Of a DNA stretch of 64,000 nt, positions 16,958 through 28,051 are shown piece by piece. The position numbers and the translations under genes are program-made. This DNA is from SHVZ01 sp041906305 (GTDB lineage Bacteria > Pseudomonadota > Alphaproteobacteria > SHVZ01): contig JAYRJL010000001.1 of assembly GCA_041906305.1 (NCBI GenBank), positions 124,001 to 188,000 of the forward strand, written 5' to 3'. A model generated the notes under the pieces. It searched no databases, was not told the origin of the DNA, and worked only from the letters and a program-made list of their open reading frames with translations. How positions within the stretch are numbered: position 1 is the first letter of the stretch; the number at the start of each line of letters is the position of its first letter.

Positions 16958-18748
16958 ATGGCGAGTTTGACCGTCCTCAACGCGGTTCTGCTGTTCGGCT
17001 CGGTGCTGGTCCTGGCCGGCATCCTGTCGAGCCTCGTCGCCAAGCGTTTCGGCGCCCCGTTGCTGTTGGTCTTCCTCCTGATCGGCATGCTCGCCGGCGA
17101 GGACGGGCCGGGCGGGATCAAGTTCGACGACTACCAGGCGACCTTCCTGATCGGCTCGCTGGCGCTGGCGGTGATCCTCTTCGACGGCGGGCTCCGCACC
17201 AAGCTCGTCGCGGTCAAGGACGCGATGAAGCCGTCGCTGATCCTGGCGACCGTCGGCGTCGTCATCACCTCGACCTTGACCGGGGCCTTCGCGCTTCTCG
17301 TGCTCGACCTCACCTGGCTCGAGGGCCTGCTGCTGGGCTCGCTCGTCGCCTCGACCGACGCGGCCGCAGTCTTCTTCCTGCTGCGCTCGGGCGGCCTGGA
17401 ATTGAAGCAGCGGGTGACGTCGACGATCGAGCTGGAATCCTCGACCAATGATCCCGTGGCCGTCTTCCTGACCTTGCTGCTGGTCGAGATCCTCACCGTC
17501 GGCCAGGGGCAGGCGGACGTCCGGGTCTTCGCCGAGCTGGCGCGCGCCTTCCTGATCGGCGGGGCGATCGGCTATGGCGGCGGCCGCGCCATCGTCTGGC
17601 TCACCAACAAGACCGAGCTTCCGCACGGGCTGCACCCGATCTTCGTCGTGGCAAGCGCTATCGCGATCTTTGCGCTGGCGTCCGTGGTCCACGGCTCGGG
17701 CTTCCTCGCGGTCTATCTCGCCGGCCTCGTCGTCGGCAACCGGCCGGTGCGCGCCTTCGCCAGCGTGCTGTCGTTCCACGACGCGGTCACCTGGCTCTGC
17801 CAGATCGTCATGTTCCTCGTGCTGGGCCTGCTGGTCACGCCGCACGAGCTGATGAAGTTCGTGATCCCCGGCGTCGCTGTCGCGGTCTTCCTGATGGTGG
17901 TCGGTCGTCCCCTGGCCGCGGCGATCTGCCTTGCTCCCTTCGGCTACACCCCGAAGGAAATCGCCTTTGTCGGCTGGGTCGGCCTGCGCGGCGCGGTCGG
18001 CGTCTACCTGGCCTCGATCCCGGTGCTGGCCGGCGTCGCCAATGCCGGCGTCTTCTTCAACGTCGGGTTCTTCGTCGTGCTGATCTCGCTGGTGGTGCAG
18101 GGCTGGACCATCCGGCCGGCCGCGCTGCGACTGGGCCTCGCCCTGCCGCGCACCGCGCCGGAACCCAAGCGCATCGAGATCGACCTTCCCGGTCAGCTGA
18201 AGCAGGAGCTGGTGGGATATCCCGTGCAGGCCGACTCCGCCGTGCTGGCGCAGGGACGCGTGCCCAACTGGGCGAAGCCGGTGCTGGTGATCCGCTCGAA
18301 CGCGATCCTCGAGCCGGGGGAGGCCGGGCGCTTCGTCGAGGACGACTACGCCTACTTCCTGGTGCCGCTGAAGAAGGTGCAGCGGCTCGACCAGCTGTTC
18401 ACGCCCTCGCCCGAGGCCGAGCGCGACCGCGAGGCTTCCGGCGAGTTCCTGCTCGATGGCTCGGCGCCGCTGGGCCAGGTCTGCCAGCTCTACGGGATCG
18501 CGCTGCCCGAGGGCGAGCGGGCGGAGGAGTCGATCGCCGACTTCTTCGCCGCCCGCTTCGAAGGCGCGCCTCGGACCGGCGACCATCTCGGCCTCGGCCC
18601 TGCCGTCCTGGTCGCCCGCCGGATGGAAAGCGGCCGGGTGGAACTGGCCGGCCTGCTCGTCGACGAGGACGAGGACGACGACGAGCCGCGGCGCCCGACC
18701 CTCAAGGAAGTCGCGGCCCGTCTCCGGAAGAAGCTTCGCCGGCGCTAG
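16958..18748 (+). CDS. nhaP2: K+/H+ antiporter of the CvrA/NhaP2 type
   Basis: The 596-residue protein has a CPA1 membrane domain of about 12-13 helices (PLLLVFLLIGMLAGEDGPGG, LAVILFDGGLRT, the ion-site region STNDPVAVFLTLL) for about 400 residues. A cytosolic part follows with a TrkA-C-like and CorC/HlyC-like arrangement, as in CvrA. It should extrude K+ or Na+ against protons at the inner membrane. The tail is unusual: a run of acidic residues (DEDEDDDE) followed by a very basic end. I chose the ATG at 16958 because it gives the family N-terminus. Confidence 0.92.
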   Translation: MASLTVLNAVLLFGSVLVLAGILSSLVAKRFGAPLLLVFLLIGMLAGEDGPGGIKFDDYQATFLIGSLALAVILFDGGLRTKLVAVKDAMKPSLILATVGVVITSTLTGAFALLVLDLTWLEGLLLGSLVASTDAAAVFFLLRSGGLELKQRVTSTIELESSTNDPVAVFLTLLLVEILTVGQGQADVRVFAELARAFLIGGAIGYGGGRAIVWLTNKTELPHGLHPIFVVASAIAIFALASVVHGSGFLAVYLAGLVVGNRPVRAFASVLSFHDAVTWLCQIVMFLVLGLLVTPHELMKFVIPGVAVAVFLMVVGRPLAAAICLAPFGYTPKEIAFVGWVGLRGAVGVYLASIPVLAGVANAGVFFNVGFFVVLISLVVQGWTIRPAALRLGLALPRTAPEPKRIEIDLPGQLKQELVGYPVQADSAVLAQGRVPNWAKPVLVIRSNAILEPGEAGRFVEDDYAYFLVPLKKVQRLDQLFTPSPEAERDREASGEFLLDGSAPLGQVCQLYGIALPEGERAEESIADFFAARFEGAPRTGDHLGLGPAVLVARRMESGRVELAGLLVDEDEDDDEPRRPTLKEVAARLRKKLRRR

Positions 18749-18876
18749 ATCTCGCGACCGGCCGAATGCTGCACTGCGGCTAAACGCTTGTTCGAGCGGG
18801 GCGTTTGCGCTTGAGGGCTCTCCTGCCCCAGAATGCTTTCCCTTCTTAAAGAACAAGCCTTCCGGGAGAAGCGTCC

Positions 18877-21135
<2,259 letters not shown>

Positions 21136-21225
21136 GCGGACGGGCCCGATTGCGATAGGTCAAAGGGGGCGGGCGCCGTCGAGCCGAGTTCAAGGAAGTC
21201 GCCAAGCACCTGTAGCGAGCCGCCT

Positions 21226-22374
21226 ATGACCTCGTTCGCAGACCTGATCCAGCAAGGCACCGCGCATGCCTGGCTGTTCGTGCCCAGCGCGATCCTTCTC
21301 GGCGCCCTGCACGGGCTGGAGCCGGGGCACTCGAAGACGATGATGGCGGCCTTCATCGTCGCAATCCGCGGCACGGTCGGCCAGGCGATCCTCCTGGGCC
21401 TCGCGGCGACGGTCTCGCATACGGCGGTCGTCTGGGCCGTCGCGATCGGCGGCATGTATCTCGGCCGCAACCTCGATGCCGAGACGAGCGAGCCCTACTT
21501 CCAGCTCGCCTCGTCGGTGCTGATCGTCCTCATCGCCCTCTGGATGCTGTGGCGCACCTGGCGGGAGGAGCGGCTGGCTCGCCTCGAGGGCCACGACCAC
21601 GGACACGTTCATGATCACGAGCATGGTCACGATCACGGCGAAGATATTCGCCGCATCGATACCGGGCACGGCATCGTCGCGATCGAGGTCTTCGAGCAGG
21701 GAGTGCCGCCCAGGTGGCGGCTTCGCTCCGAACGCGGGCATCGCTGGTCGGCGGACGAGGTGACGATCGAGACGGAGCGCCCCGACGGAAGCCGCCAGGT
21801 GTTCGCCTTCACCGACTTTGGCGGCTACCTCCAGTCGGTGGACGAGATTCCGGAGCCGCACGAGTTCATGGCGCGGGTGCGTCTGGCGCATGGCGGGCAC
21901 GGCCACGACTACGATCTTGCCTTCGTCGAGCACAGCCACGGCGCCGACCGCATCCATGAAGAGGTGCGGGGCCTCGACGTCGCGACCAGCGGCTACCAGG
22001 ATGCGCACGAGCTCGCCCATGCCAACGACATCCGCCGGCGCTTCGCCGACCGCAACGTCACGACCTGGCAGATCGTCCTGTTCGGCTTGACCGGAGGCCT
22101 CATTCCGTGTCCGGCCGCGATCACCGTTCTGCTGCTCTGTCTTCAGCTCAAGGAGGTCACGCTCGGCGTGGCGCTCGTGCTCTGTTTCAGCATCGGCCTC
22201 GCCCTGACCCTGGTGGTCGTCGGCGCGGCCGCGGCCTTGAGCGTTCAGCATGCGCAGCAGCGATGGTCGTGGTTCGGCACCTTTGCGCGTCGGGCTCCCT
22301 ATGCGTCCAGTCTCCTGATCATCGCGGTCGGGCTCTATGTCGGCCTCCAGGGATGGTCCGCCCTGCACGTCTAG
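21226..22374 (+). CDS. Nickel/cobalt efflux protein (RcnA/NicO family)
   Basis: The 382-residue membrane protein carries the NicO signature HGLEPGHSKT (29-38) in helix 1, then helices to about residue 115. A histidine-rich loop lies at about 121-141 (alternating His with Asp/Gly), and the final helices contain GLTGGLIPCPAAITVLLL. Between the His loop and the last helices lies a long soluble insert of about 120 residues with further HGGHGH and EHSHGAD motifs. It should export Ni2+/Co2+ across the inner membrane. No RcnR-type regulator gene is adjacent. The metal choice is inferred. Confidence 0.88.
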   Translation: MTSFADLIQQGTAHAWLFVPSAILLGALHGLEPGHSKTMMAAFIVAIRGTVGQAILLGLAATVSHTAVVWAVAIGGMYLGRNLDAETSEPYFQLASSVLIVLIALWMLWRTWREERLARLEGHDHGHVHDHEHGHDHGEDIRRIDTGHGIVAIEVFEQGVPPRWRLRSERGHRWSADEVTIETERPDGSRQVFAFTDFGGYLQSVDEIPEPHEFMARVRLAHGGHGHDYDLAFVEHSHGADRIHEEVRGLDVATSGYQDAHELAHANDIRRRFADRNVTTWQIVLFGLTGGLIPCPAAITVLLLCLQLKEVTLGVALVLCFSIGLALTLVVVGAAAALSVQHAQQRWSWFGTFARRAPYASSLLIIAVGLYVGLQGWSALHV

Positions 22375-22470
22375 CCGTCGGCAAGGCCGATGCGTGGCCG
22401 CTTTCTGCCGGCGGTCTCAGGCCTCATCTGCCTCCTCGACACGCGCGCCTGCCCTTGCCAAGTTCAGCGC

Positions 22471-23409
22471 ATGGAACCTCTTGGGCCGATCGAGCTCCGC
22501 CAGATGCAGCGCCTGGCGCAGCAGGTGATGGCGTCGCATCTCGAGCTGGTGAACGGCGATGCGACGGTCGGCGAGCTGGCCTGGGTCTGGGCCAAGGATT
22601 TCGACGCGCTCGGCCGCCACTGGCGGCATCGGCTGTGGTTCGTCGGCGGCGAGCTTGCCGCCTGGGGCTGGGCGCATCTGCCCTATCGGTTCAAGCGCAG
22701 CGACGGGACGCTCGTCGATGTCGAGGCCGCGCGGCTGATCTGGCAGGTGCATCCGGATCGGCCGGAGATGCTGTCCGATGTCCTCGACTGGTACGACGAG
22801 GTCGCGCACGGTGTCGACCGGACGATGATCGTCCAGTCCGCCGATACGCGCGCGGAAGCCATCGCCGCCGCGCACGGCTACAAGGCCGATGCGGAGGAAG
22901 GCGGTGACGACGGAGGCTGGGTCCAGTTCAACACGCGCGCGCTGACCGACGTGCCCGATCCGGTGCTGCCCGAGGGATTCCGGTTCCTCTCGGCCCAAGG
23001 CGTTCCGGTGGCCGATGCGGTCAAGGTGCATCGGGACGCCTGGCTTCAGTCCAGCTTCACCGAGACGGCGTTCGAACGCGTGCGCCGGACCTGGCCCTAT
23101 CGAAGCGACCTGCATGTGCTGGTCGCGGCGCCCGACGGGACGCTGGCGGCGACCGCGATCATCTGGCTGGACGAGGCGACCGGCACGGCCGAGTTCGAGC
23201 CCGTCGGCACGCATCGGGACTACCGCCGGCGTGGGCTGGGCACCGCGCTGCAGCTGCACGGCATGCACCAGGCGAAGGCCGCCGGCGCGACGCGCATGCT
23301 GGTCGCCTGTCGCGGCGCGCCGACACGTCCGGCCGCGCGCAACCTCTACTACGGCGTCGGCTTCAGCCTACTCGGCCGCGACCTGCCGAAGATCAAGGTC
23401 GCGCGATAG
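22471..23409 (+). CDS. GNAT-family N-acetyltransferase, two GNAT-like halves
   Basis: The ATG at 22471 (MEPLGPIELRQMQRLAQ) gives the family start; the open frame upstream is spurious. Its 312 residues form a degenerate N-terminal GNAT-like half (about 1-150) and a C-terminal GNAT domain with the acetyl-CoA loop THRDYRRRGLGTALQLHGMHQAK near 248-270 and YYGVGFSLLGRDL. Tandem GNAT proteins of this sort often include mycothiol-synthase-like and antibiotic-modifying enzymes. The substrate is unknown. It converges on the Hpt-like gene. Confidence 0.85.
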   Translation: MEPLGPIELRQMQRLAQQVMASHLELVNGDATVGELAWVWAKDFDALGRHWRHRLWFVGGELAAWGWAHLPYRFKRSDGTLVDVEAARLIWQVHPDRPEMLSDVLDWYDEVAHGVDRTMIVQSADTRAEAIAAAHGYKADAEEGGDDGGWVQFNTRALTDVPDPVLPEGFRFLSAQGVPVADAVKVHRDAWLQSSFTETAFERVRRTWPYRSDLHVLVAAPDGTLAATAIIWLDEATGTAEFEPVGTHRDYRRRGLGTALQLHGMHQAKAAGATRMLVACRGAPTRPAARNLYYGVGFSLLGRDLPKIKVAR

Positions 23410-23413
23410 CGCT

Positions 23414-23965
23414 CTACGCCGTGCCCTTTTCCGGCAGCGCCTTGGAGACGATGCTCTTGAGACCGTCGATGAGCGCGCGCTCGGTCGGGCCGCCGCGACC
23501 TTTCACGTCCTTGCCCATCAGCAGGCGCAGCGCCTCGACGTGGAACTGCACGGCCGGCAGCGCGGTCTTGGGGTCGTCGGCGAGGCGGCGGTTCGCTTTC
23601 TTCAGGTCGTCGAGGAAGTCGATGAGCGAGGTCGCCACCTCCGTCACCAGCGGATAGCCCATGGTGGCGGCCTGGCCCTTGAGGTTGAGGCCGACACGCA
23701 TCAGCTCGGGCCGGAACTCGTCGGCCTTGTCGGGAGCGTCGCGCATCGCCGTGGCGATGCCGGCGATCTCGTTGACGTCGGCGTTGGCGACGTCGGCGTA
23801 GTTGCGGGCGGCCTTGGCGACGACGGACATGCCGGCCTCGACCATCTCGTCCATGGTTTTGCCGCCAGGCGCCGAGGCGCGGATCTTCAAAAGGTTGGGC
23901 GGCGTGAAGACTTCCGCCTTCGCCACTTCGCCTTCCACGGGCTTCTTGTCGTCGCCAGTCGTCAT
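23414..23965 (-). CDS. Hpt/CheE-like helical protein without the phosphoacceptor histidine
   Basis: The 183-residue protein starts at the ATG at 23965, with GGAG closely upstream. It has a disordered N-terminus and a helical region whose LNLKGQAATMG (93-103) looks like the Hpt signature H-[ST]-L-K-G, but Leu93 stands where His would be. It follows the CheY-like gene by 13 bases and is probably co-transcribed. Similar proteins in Rhodospirillales are often labelled CheE-like. I infer a role as a non-phosphorylatable partner or sink for the response regulator. No assay supports this. Confidence 0.6.
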   Translation of the reverse strand: MTTGDDKKPVEGEVAKAEVFTPPNLLKIRASAPGGKTMDEMVEAGMSVVAKAARNYADVANADVNEIAGIATAMRDAPDKADEFRPELMRVGLNLKGQAATMGYPLVTEVATSLIDFLDDLKKANRRLADDPKTALPAVQFHVEALRLLMGKDVKGRGGPTERALIDGLKSIVSKALPEKGTA

Positions 23966-23978
23966 CGCCGCTCCGATC

Positions 23979-24605
23979 TCAAGCCGCGTTCTTGCCGGTG
24001 TCATCGTCGTCGTCGGTCAGAAGCGTCTTGATCTCCTCCTGGGTCAGGGCGCCGCCCGGCGGCAGGCCGTCGGGAAGCGGCGGCGCCTCGCCTGTCGCCG
24101 TCTGGGCCGGCTGCGGCACGCCGCGCCGCTCCTGACCCTGGAAGGCCTGGTCGGCGTGTCGGCGCCGGTCGGGACCTACGAACTTGGCCGAGCGCACGAA
24201 GGCGCGCTGATTGTCGATCACCGAGCAGAAGCGCATCAGCAGCGTCTTGGCCGAGATCGGCTTCGCCAGGAACTCGGTGACGCCGGTGTCGCGCGCTCGC
24301 TTCACCTGGCCGAGCTCGGTGTGGGCCGAGACCATGATGATCGGCAGGAACGGGTTCGGAGTCTCGGGCGAGGTGCGGATGATCCTGGTGAACTCGTAGC
24401 CGTCCATCGGGTTCATCGGTCCGTCGATCAGCACCACGTCCACGTGGCGTTCGCGCATGTGATTGAGCGCGGTCGAGCCGTCGGTCGCTTCGTAGACGGT
24501 GCGGAAGCCGTAGCTCCGCGCCAGACCCACGAGCAGGCTTCGCATGTACTTGCTCGGATCGGCGATCAGCAGGCTGATTCGCTCAAAATTATAGGTCGCG
24601 GTCAC
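23979..24605 (-). CDS. CheY-like response regulator with C-terminal extension
   Basis: The 208-residue protein has a receiver domain (about 8-125) with acidic residue Asp16, phosphoacceptor Asp61 (VVLIDGPMNPMDG), the Ser93 switch and Lys115 (LAKPIS). An extension of about 85 residues without a DNA-binding domain follows, ending in acidic DDDDD. I chose the GTG at 24605 (MTATYNFERISLLIADPSKYMRSLL). It probably works by protein contact in a chemotaxis- or cell-cycle-like pathway, with the Hpt-like protein encoded 13 bases downstream. Confidence 0.82.
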   Translation of the reverse strand: MTATYNFERISLLIADPSKYMRSLLVGLARSYGFRTVYEATDGSTALNHMRERHVDVVLIDGPMNPMDGYEFTRIIRTSPETPNPFLPIIMVSAHTELGQVKRARDTGVTEFLAKPISAKTLLMRFCSVIDNQRAFVRSAKFVGPDRRRHADQAFQGQERRGVPQPAQTATGEAPPLPDGLPPGGALTQEEIKTLLTDDDDDTGKNAA

Positions 24606-24646
24606 CGTTGTCCGATCCGAGGGCTCGCGGAGACGCAAATTTCTGA

Positions 24647-24662
24647 GACGGTCAAAACCGTC
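24647..24662. promoter_or_regulatory. Small palindrome GACGGT-CAAA-ACCGTC upstream of the response regulator
   Basis: Perfect 6-bp arms surround a 4-base centre. The palindrome lies about 42 bases upstream of the CheY-like gene, in an unusually AT-rich gap (24606-24770) between this gene and the divergent small gene. It may be an operator or a leader hairpin. Confidence 0.3.
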
Positions 24663-24770
24663 GTCAACGCCCGCATCTAACGTTGAAATCCGACCTGTTG
24701 TCGAGAGCTTTGAGGGGTTTAAGGAAGATTTTGCAATATTAAGGTTAAATAGAATGTAGCTTGGGAAGCA

Positions 24771-25001
24771 ATGGCGACTGCCCACCATATCCTGCTTGCT
24801 GCAATCGAGGCAGTCCTCGGTCCAGGCAGCGATGTCGGGCGTTATCTGGCGCGCGCGATGGAGTCGGACGACGCGCTCGACCTGCTGCTCGCGGAGGCGG
24901 CGTTCGAGGATCTCGATCCCGGCCAGAAGAAGGCTATCCAACTCAGGGTTGACCACGACGCCGACAAGGAAATCCAGCGCCGGCGGGGCGGCCGCCCCTA
25001 G
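24771..25001 (+). CDS. Small hypothetical helical protein (76 aa)
   Basis: The protein (MATAHHILLAAIEAVLG...) is mostly alpha-helical and acidic, with a basic tail RRRGGRP. It has no signal or membrane segment. It is divergent from the CheY-like gene across an AT-rich gap and converges on ptsN with a 7-base gap. I do not recognise a family. The coding potential is supported by its position, a clean ATG and the lack of a better frame on the other strand. Confidence 0.5.
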   Translation: MATAHHILLAAIEAVLGPGSDVGRYLARAMESDDALDLLLAEAAFEDLDPGQKKAIQLRVDHDADKEIQRRRGGRP

Positions 25002-25008
25002 AAGGCGG

Positions 25009-25491
25009 CTAGGCGGCGGAGGCCTGGGTCTCGGTCAGCAGCGCGTAGATCGCATCCGCGCTGTCGCAGCCGCGGAGCTTGGCGCACATCGACTTGTCGC
25101 GGAGCAGGCGCGAGACGCGGGCCAGCGCCTTCAGGTGATCGGCGCCCGCGGCCTCCGGCGCCAGCAGCAGGAAGATCAGGTCCACCGGCTGCTCGTCGAC
25201 TGAATCGAACGGGATCGGCTTGTCGATGCGGGCGAAAAGGCCGACCAGCCGGTCGAGCTTGGCGAAGCGGCTGTGCGGAATGGCGATGCCCATGCCGACG
25301 CCGGTGGTGCCGAGCCGCTCGCGCTCGATCAGCGCGTCGAAGATCTCGCGTTCGTCGAGCCTGGAGAGGTCCGCGGCCTTCTTCGACAGTTCCTGCAGGG
25401 CCTGCTTCTTGCTGGTCGCCTTCAGGCTCGGCACGACGCTGGCCGGGGTGACGAGATCGGCGATCTCCATGACGCGCTGTCCCAAACCCAT
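25009..25491 (-). CDS. ptsN: PTS IIA-like nitrogen-regulatory protein (EIIA-Ntr)
   Basis: The 160-residue protein has the EIIA-Ntr fold with phosphorylatable His73 in GVGMGIAIPHSRFAKL. It receives phosphate from the PtsP/PtsO relay and affects potassium, nitrogen and stress control rather than sugar uptake. The ATG at 25491 has GAGGA in front; a later Met8 would give the shorter classical start. It belongs to the rpoN neighbourhood but is separated from it by an SDR gene, and it has its own predicted promoter. Confidence 0.93.
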   Translation of the reverse strand: MGLGQRVMEIADLVTPASVVPSLKATSKKQALQELSKKAADLSRLDEREIFDALIERERLGTTGVGMGIAIPHSRFAKLDRLVGLFARIDKPIPFDSVDEQPVDLIFLLLAPEAAGADHLKALARVSRLLRDKSMCAKLRGCDSADAIYALLTETQASAA

Positions 25492-25664
25492 TGGTCCTCA
25501 AGGCATCCCGCGATTAACACCTGAGCCGACCCGGCCGCTCCCGGGCGGCTGGTAACCAAGTATTTGTTATCGAAGGACTTTTCCCGTCCGCCGTGGTGCT
25601 CTTCGCAACCGCTCGCCGCCTCCCTTCCGGATCTCCGTGGACAGGGTCCCGGCGGCGGCGGCGG

Positions 25665-25693
25665 ACCATAGTGAGGGGGTCCCCCCAAGTCAA
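25665..25693 (-). promoter_or_regulatory. Putative sigma-70 promoter of ptsN
   Basis: On the minus strand, TTGACT (25693-25688) is followed after 17 bases by TATGGT (25670-25665). The spacer contains a G-run/C-run inverted repeat (GGGGGGACCCCC). The start codon lies about 170 bases further on, so the mRNA would have a long leader. Confidence 0.4.
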
Positions 25694-25715
25694 GCACACC
25701 GGATTTGCCGTTTCC

Positions 25716-26543
25716 CTACCCGGACTGCGACGACCAATCGGTCCTGAACTCGCCGTAGAGGGTGAGGCCGCCGCAGGCGAAGAGGGTCTGTCCGGTGATG
25801 TATGAGGCATCATCGGAGGCGAGGAAGGCGAAGACCGCGGCCATCTCCTCCGGCGTGCCCGCGCGCCCCATCGGGATATGCGCCTCGACCGCGTGGCGCT
25901 TCTGCGGATCGCCGGTCCAGCCGGCGTTCATCGGCGTGTCGATCGCGCCCGGCCCGACCGCGTTCACGCGGATGCCGCGGCCGGCATATTCGAGCGCCAG
26001 CGTGCGGGTGAAGTTGCCCATCGCTCCCTTGCTCAGCGAGTAGGCGAGGTATCCCGGCTTCGGCACGATCTGGTGCACGCTCGAGTTCGACAGCACGACG
26101 CCCGGCCGCTTCGACGCAAGGAAGTGGCGGATCGCCGCCTGTGCGCAGTGCCACGATCCCATCAGGTTCACGTCGAGGATGCGGCGGAGTTCCGCCTCGT
26201 CGAGATCGACGCTCGGCGAATAGGCCTGGATCCCGGCGTTGTTGACCAGGATGTCGAGGCCGCCCATCGCCTCGACCGCGTGGAGCATCATGCGGTCGAC
26301 CTGGTCCTTGTCGGCGACGTCGGCTTCGATCAGCAGGTGCTTGCGATCGAAGCCTGCCTGACGGGAAGCCGCCTGCACCTCGGCGAGCGCCGAGCCGGCC
26401 TCGTCGCCGCCGAGATAGTTGAGCGCGACCGTGGCGCCTTCCTCGGCGAAGCGCCTGGCGACGGCACGGCCGATCCCGGTCGCGGCCCCGGTCACGAGCG
26501 CATGCCGGCCGTTCAGCCGGAAGCGGCGATCGGACGTATCCAT
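25716..26543 (-). CDS. Short-chain dehydrogenase/reductase (glucose-1-dehydrogenase-like)
   Basis: The 275-residue classical SDR has the cofactor motif TGAATGIG (18-25), NNAG (101-104), and a catalytic Ser near 153 with Tyr168-x3-Lys172. The PG motif VGPGAIDTPM follows. The residue after the second beta strand suggests NADP or NAD without certainty. It starts 1 base after the rpoN stop, so it is almost certainly co-transcribed with rpoN, in the place where hpf (ribosome hibernation factor) normally lies in proteobacteria. The substrate is unknown. Confidence 0.9.
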   Translation of the reverse strand: MDTSDRRFRLNGRHALVTGAATGIGRAVARRFAEEGATVALNYLGGDEAGSALAEVQAASRQAGFDRKHLLIEADVADKDQVDRMMLHAVEAMGGLDILVNNAGIQAYSPSVDLDEAELRRILDVNLMGSWHCAQAAIRHFLASKRPGVVLSNSSVHQIVPKPGYLAYSLSKGAMGNFTRTLALEYAGRGIRVNAVGPGAIDTPMNAGWTGDPQKRHAVEAHIPMGRAGTPEEMAAVFAFLASDDASYITGQTLFACGGLTLYGEFRTDWSSQSG

Positions 26544-26544
26544 G

Positions 26545-28041
26545 TCAGAGTTGAATGGCCTTCTCGCGCCGGCGTTGCACCGAGGAGGGAATTTTCATCG
26601 CCTCGCGGTACTTGGCGACGGTGCGGCGCGCGATGTCGACGCCGTCGGAGCGCAGCATCTCGACCAGCTTGTCGTCGGAGAGGACGTCCTCGACCTTCTC
26701 GGCGTCGATCAGGTTCTTGATGCGCGAGCGCACGGCCTCGGCCGAATGCGCCTCGCCGCCGCTGGAGGACTGGATCGCCGCGGTGAAGAAGTACTTGAGC
26801 TCGTAGAGGCCGCGCGGTGTCGCCATGTGCTTGTTGGTGGTGACGCGGCTGACCGTCGACTCGTGCATCGAGATCGCGTCCGCGATGTCGCGGAGGATCA
26901 ACGGCTTCAGGTGCTGGATGCCGTGGCGGAAGAAGGCGTCCTGCTGGCGGACGATCTCGCTGGCGACCTTGAGGATCGTGGTGGCGCGCTGATGCAGCGA
27001 CTTCACCAGCCAGTTCGCCGCCTGGTAGCGCTCCGAGAGATAGTCCTTCTCTTCCTTCTTCTTCGCGTCCTTGCTGATCCGCGCGTAGTAGCGCGTGTTG
27101 ACCAGGACACGCGGCAGCGTCTCGGAGTTCAGCTCGATCAGCCAGTCTCCGCCCGGCTGCGGGCGCATGACGATGTCGGGGACCACCGGCTGGATCATCG
27201 ATGTATCGAAGGCCGACCCCGGCTTCGGGTTCAGCGTCTTGATCTCGGCGATCATCTCCTTGAGGTCCTCGGCATCGACGCCGCAGACCTTCATGAGCTG
27301 GGGCAGGTCGCGCTTGGCCAGCAGGTCGAGGCGGTCGAGCATCGTCTGCATCGCCGGATCGAGGCGGTTGCGCTCGGCGAGCTGGAAGGCGAGGCATTCG
27401 CCGAGCGAGCGCGCGAAGACGCCGGCCGGGTCGAAGCGCTGCATCCGCTTCAGCGTCTCGTGCACGCGCTCGACCGGACAGCCCAGCTGCTGGGCCAGCT
27501 CGGCGAGATCGCCGGTCAGGTATCCGGACTCGTCCAGCATGTCGATCAGGTGCGTCCCGATCAGGCGGTCGACCGGATCCTCGATGTCGACCGAGAGCTG
27601 GTCGAAGAGGTGCTCGCGCAAGGTCGGCAGCTTCGCCGCCGTCGTTTCCTCGATGCTGCGGTTGTCCTCGTCGAAGTCGCCGCCGCCGCTGTTCGTGCGC
27701 CAGGACGAGTAGTCCTCGGCCGACTCGTAGAGGTTTCCGTCGTCGGCATCGACCGGCGAGTCGGCGGCCTCCGGCAGGCTCGACCCGAGCGCGATCTCGC
27801 TGGAGACGTCCGTCGATCCCGCCGGCTCGCCCGAGTCGGCGAGCGTGTCGATGGTGCGCTCGGAGACGTCGGGCTCCGGCCCGTCGTCGCGCTCGAGCAG
27901 CGGGTTCTGCTCGATCTCGCGCTCGACGTACTCCGAGAGCTCCTGGTTCGACAGCTGCAGCAGCTTGATCGCCTGCTGCAGCTGCGGCGTCATCACCAGC
28001 GTCTGGGCCTGGCGAAGGTCGAGGCGCTGATTGATCGTCAT
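26545..28041 (-). CDS. rpoN: RNA polymerase sigma-54 factor
   Basis: The 498-residue protein has the Gln-rich region I (LRQAQTLVMTPQLQQAIKLLQ), an acidic region II, the core-binding domain and a C-terminal HTH. It ends with the RpoN box ARRTVAKYRE at about 471-480, which reads the -24 element. It directs transcription of nitrogen and other activator-dependent genes. The gene starts 10 bases after the lptB stop, the common proteobacterial order. Confidence 0.97.
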   Translation of the reverse strand: MTINQRLDLRQAQTLVMTPQLQQAIKLLQLSNQELSEYVEREIEQNPLLERDDGPEPDVSERTIDTLADSGEPAGSTDVSSEIALGSSLPEAADSPVDADDGNLYESAEDYSSWRTNSGGGDFDEDNRSIEETTAAKLPTLREHLFDQLSVDIEDPVDRLIGTHLIDMLDESGYLTGDLAELAQQLGCPVERVHETLKRMQRFDPAGVFARSLGECLAFQLAERNRLDPAMQTMLDRLDLLAKRDLPQLMKVCGVDAEDLKEMIAEIKTLNPKPGSAFDTSMIQPVVPDIVMRPQPGGDWLIELNSETLPRVLVNTRYYARISKDAKKKEEKDYLSERYQAANWLVKSLHQRATTILKVASEIVRQQDAFFRHGIQHLKPLILRDIADAISMHESTVSRVTTNKHMATPRGLYELKYFFTAAIQSSSGGEAHSAEAVRSRIKNLIDAEKVEDVLSDDKLVEMLRSDGVDIARRTVAKYREAMKIPSSVQRRREKAIQL

Positions 28042-28051
28042 GGGATGAGGC

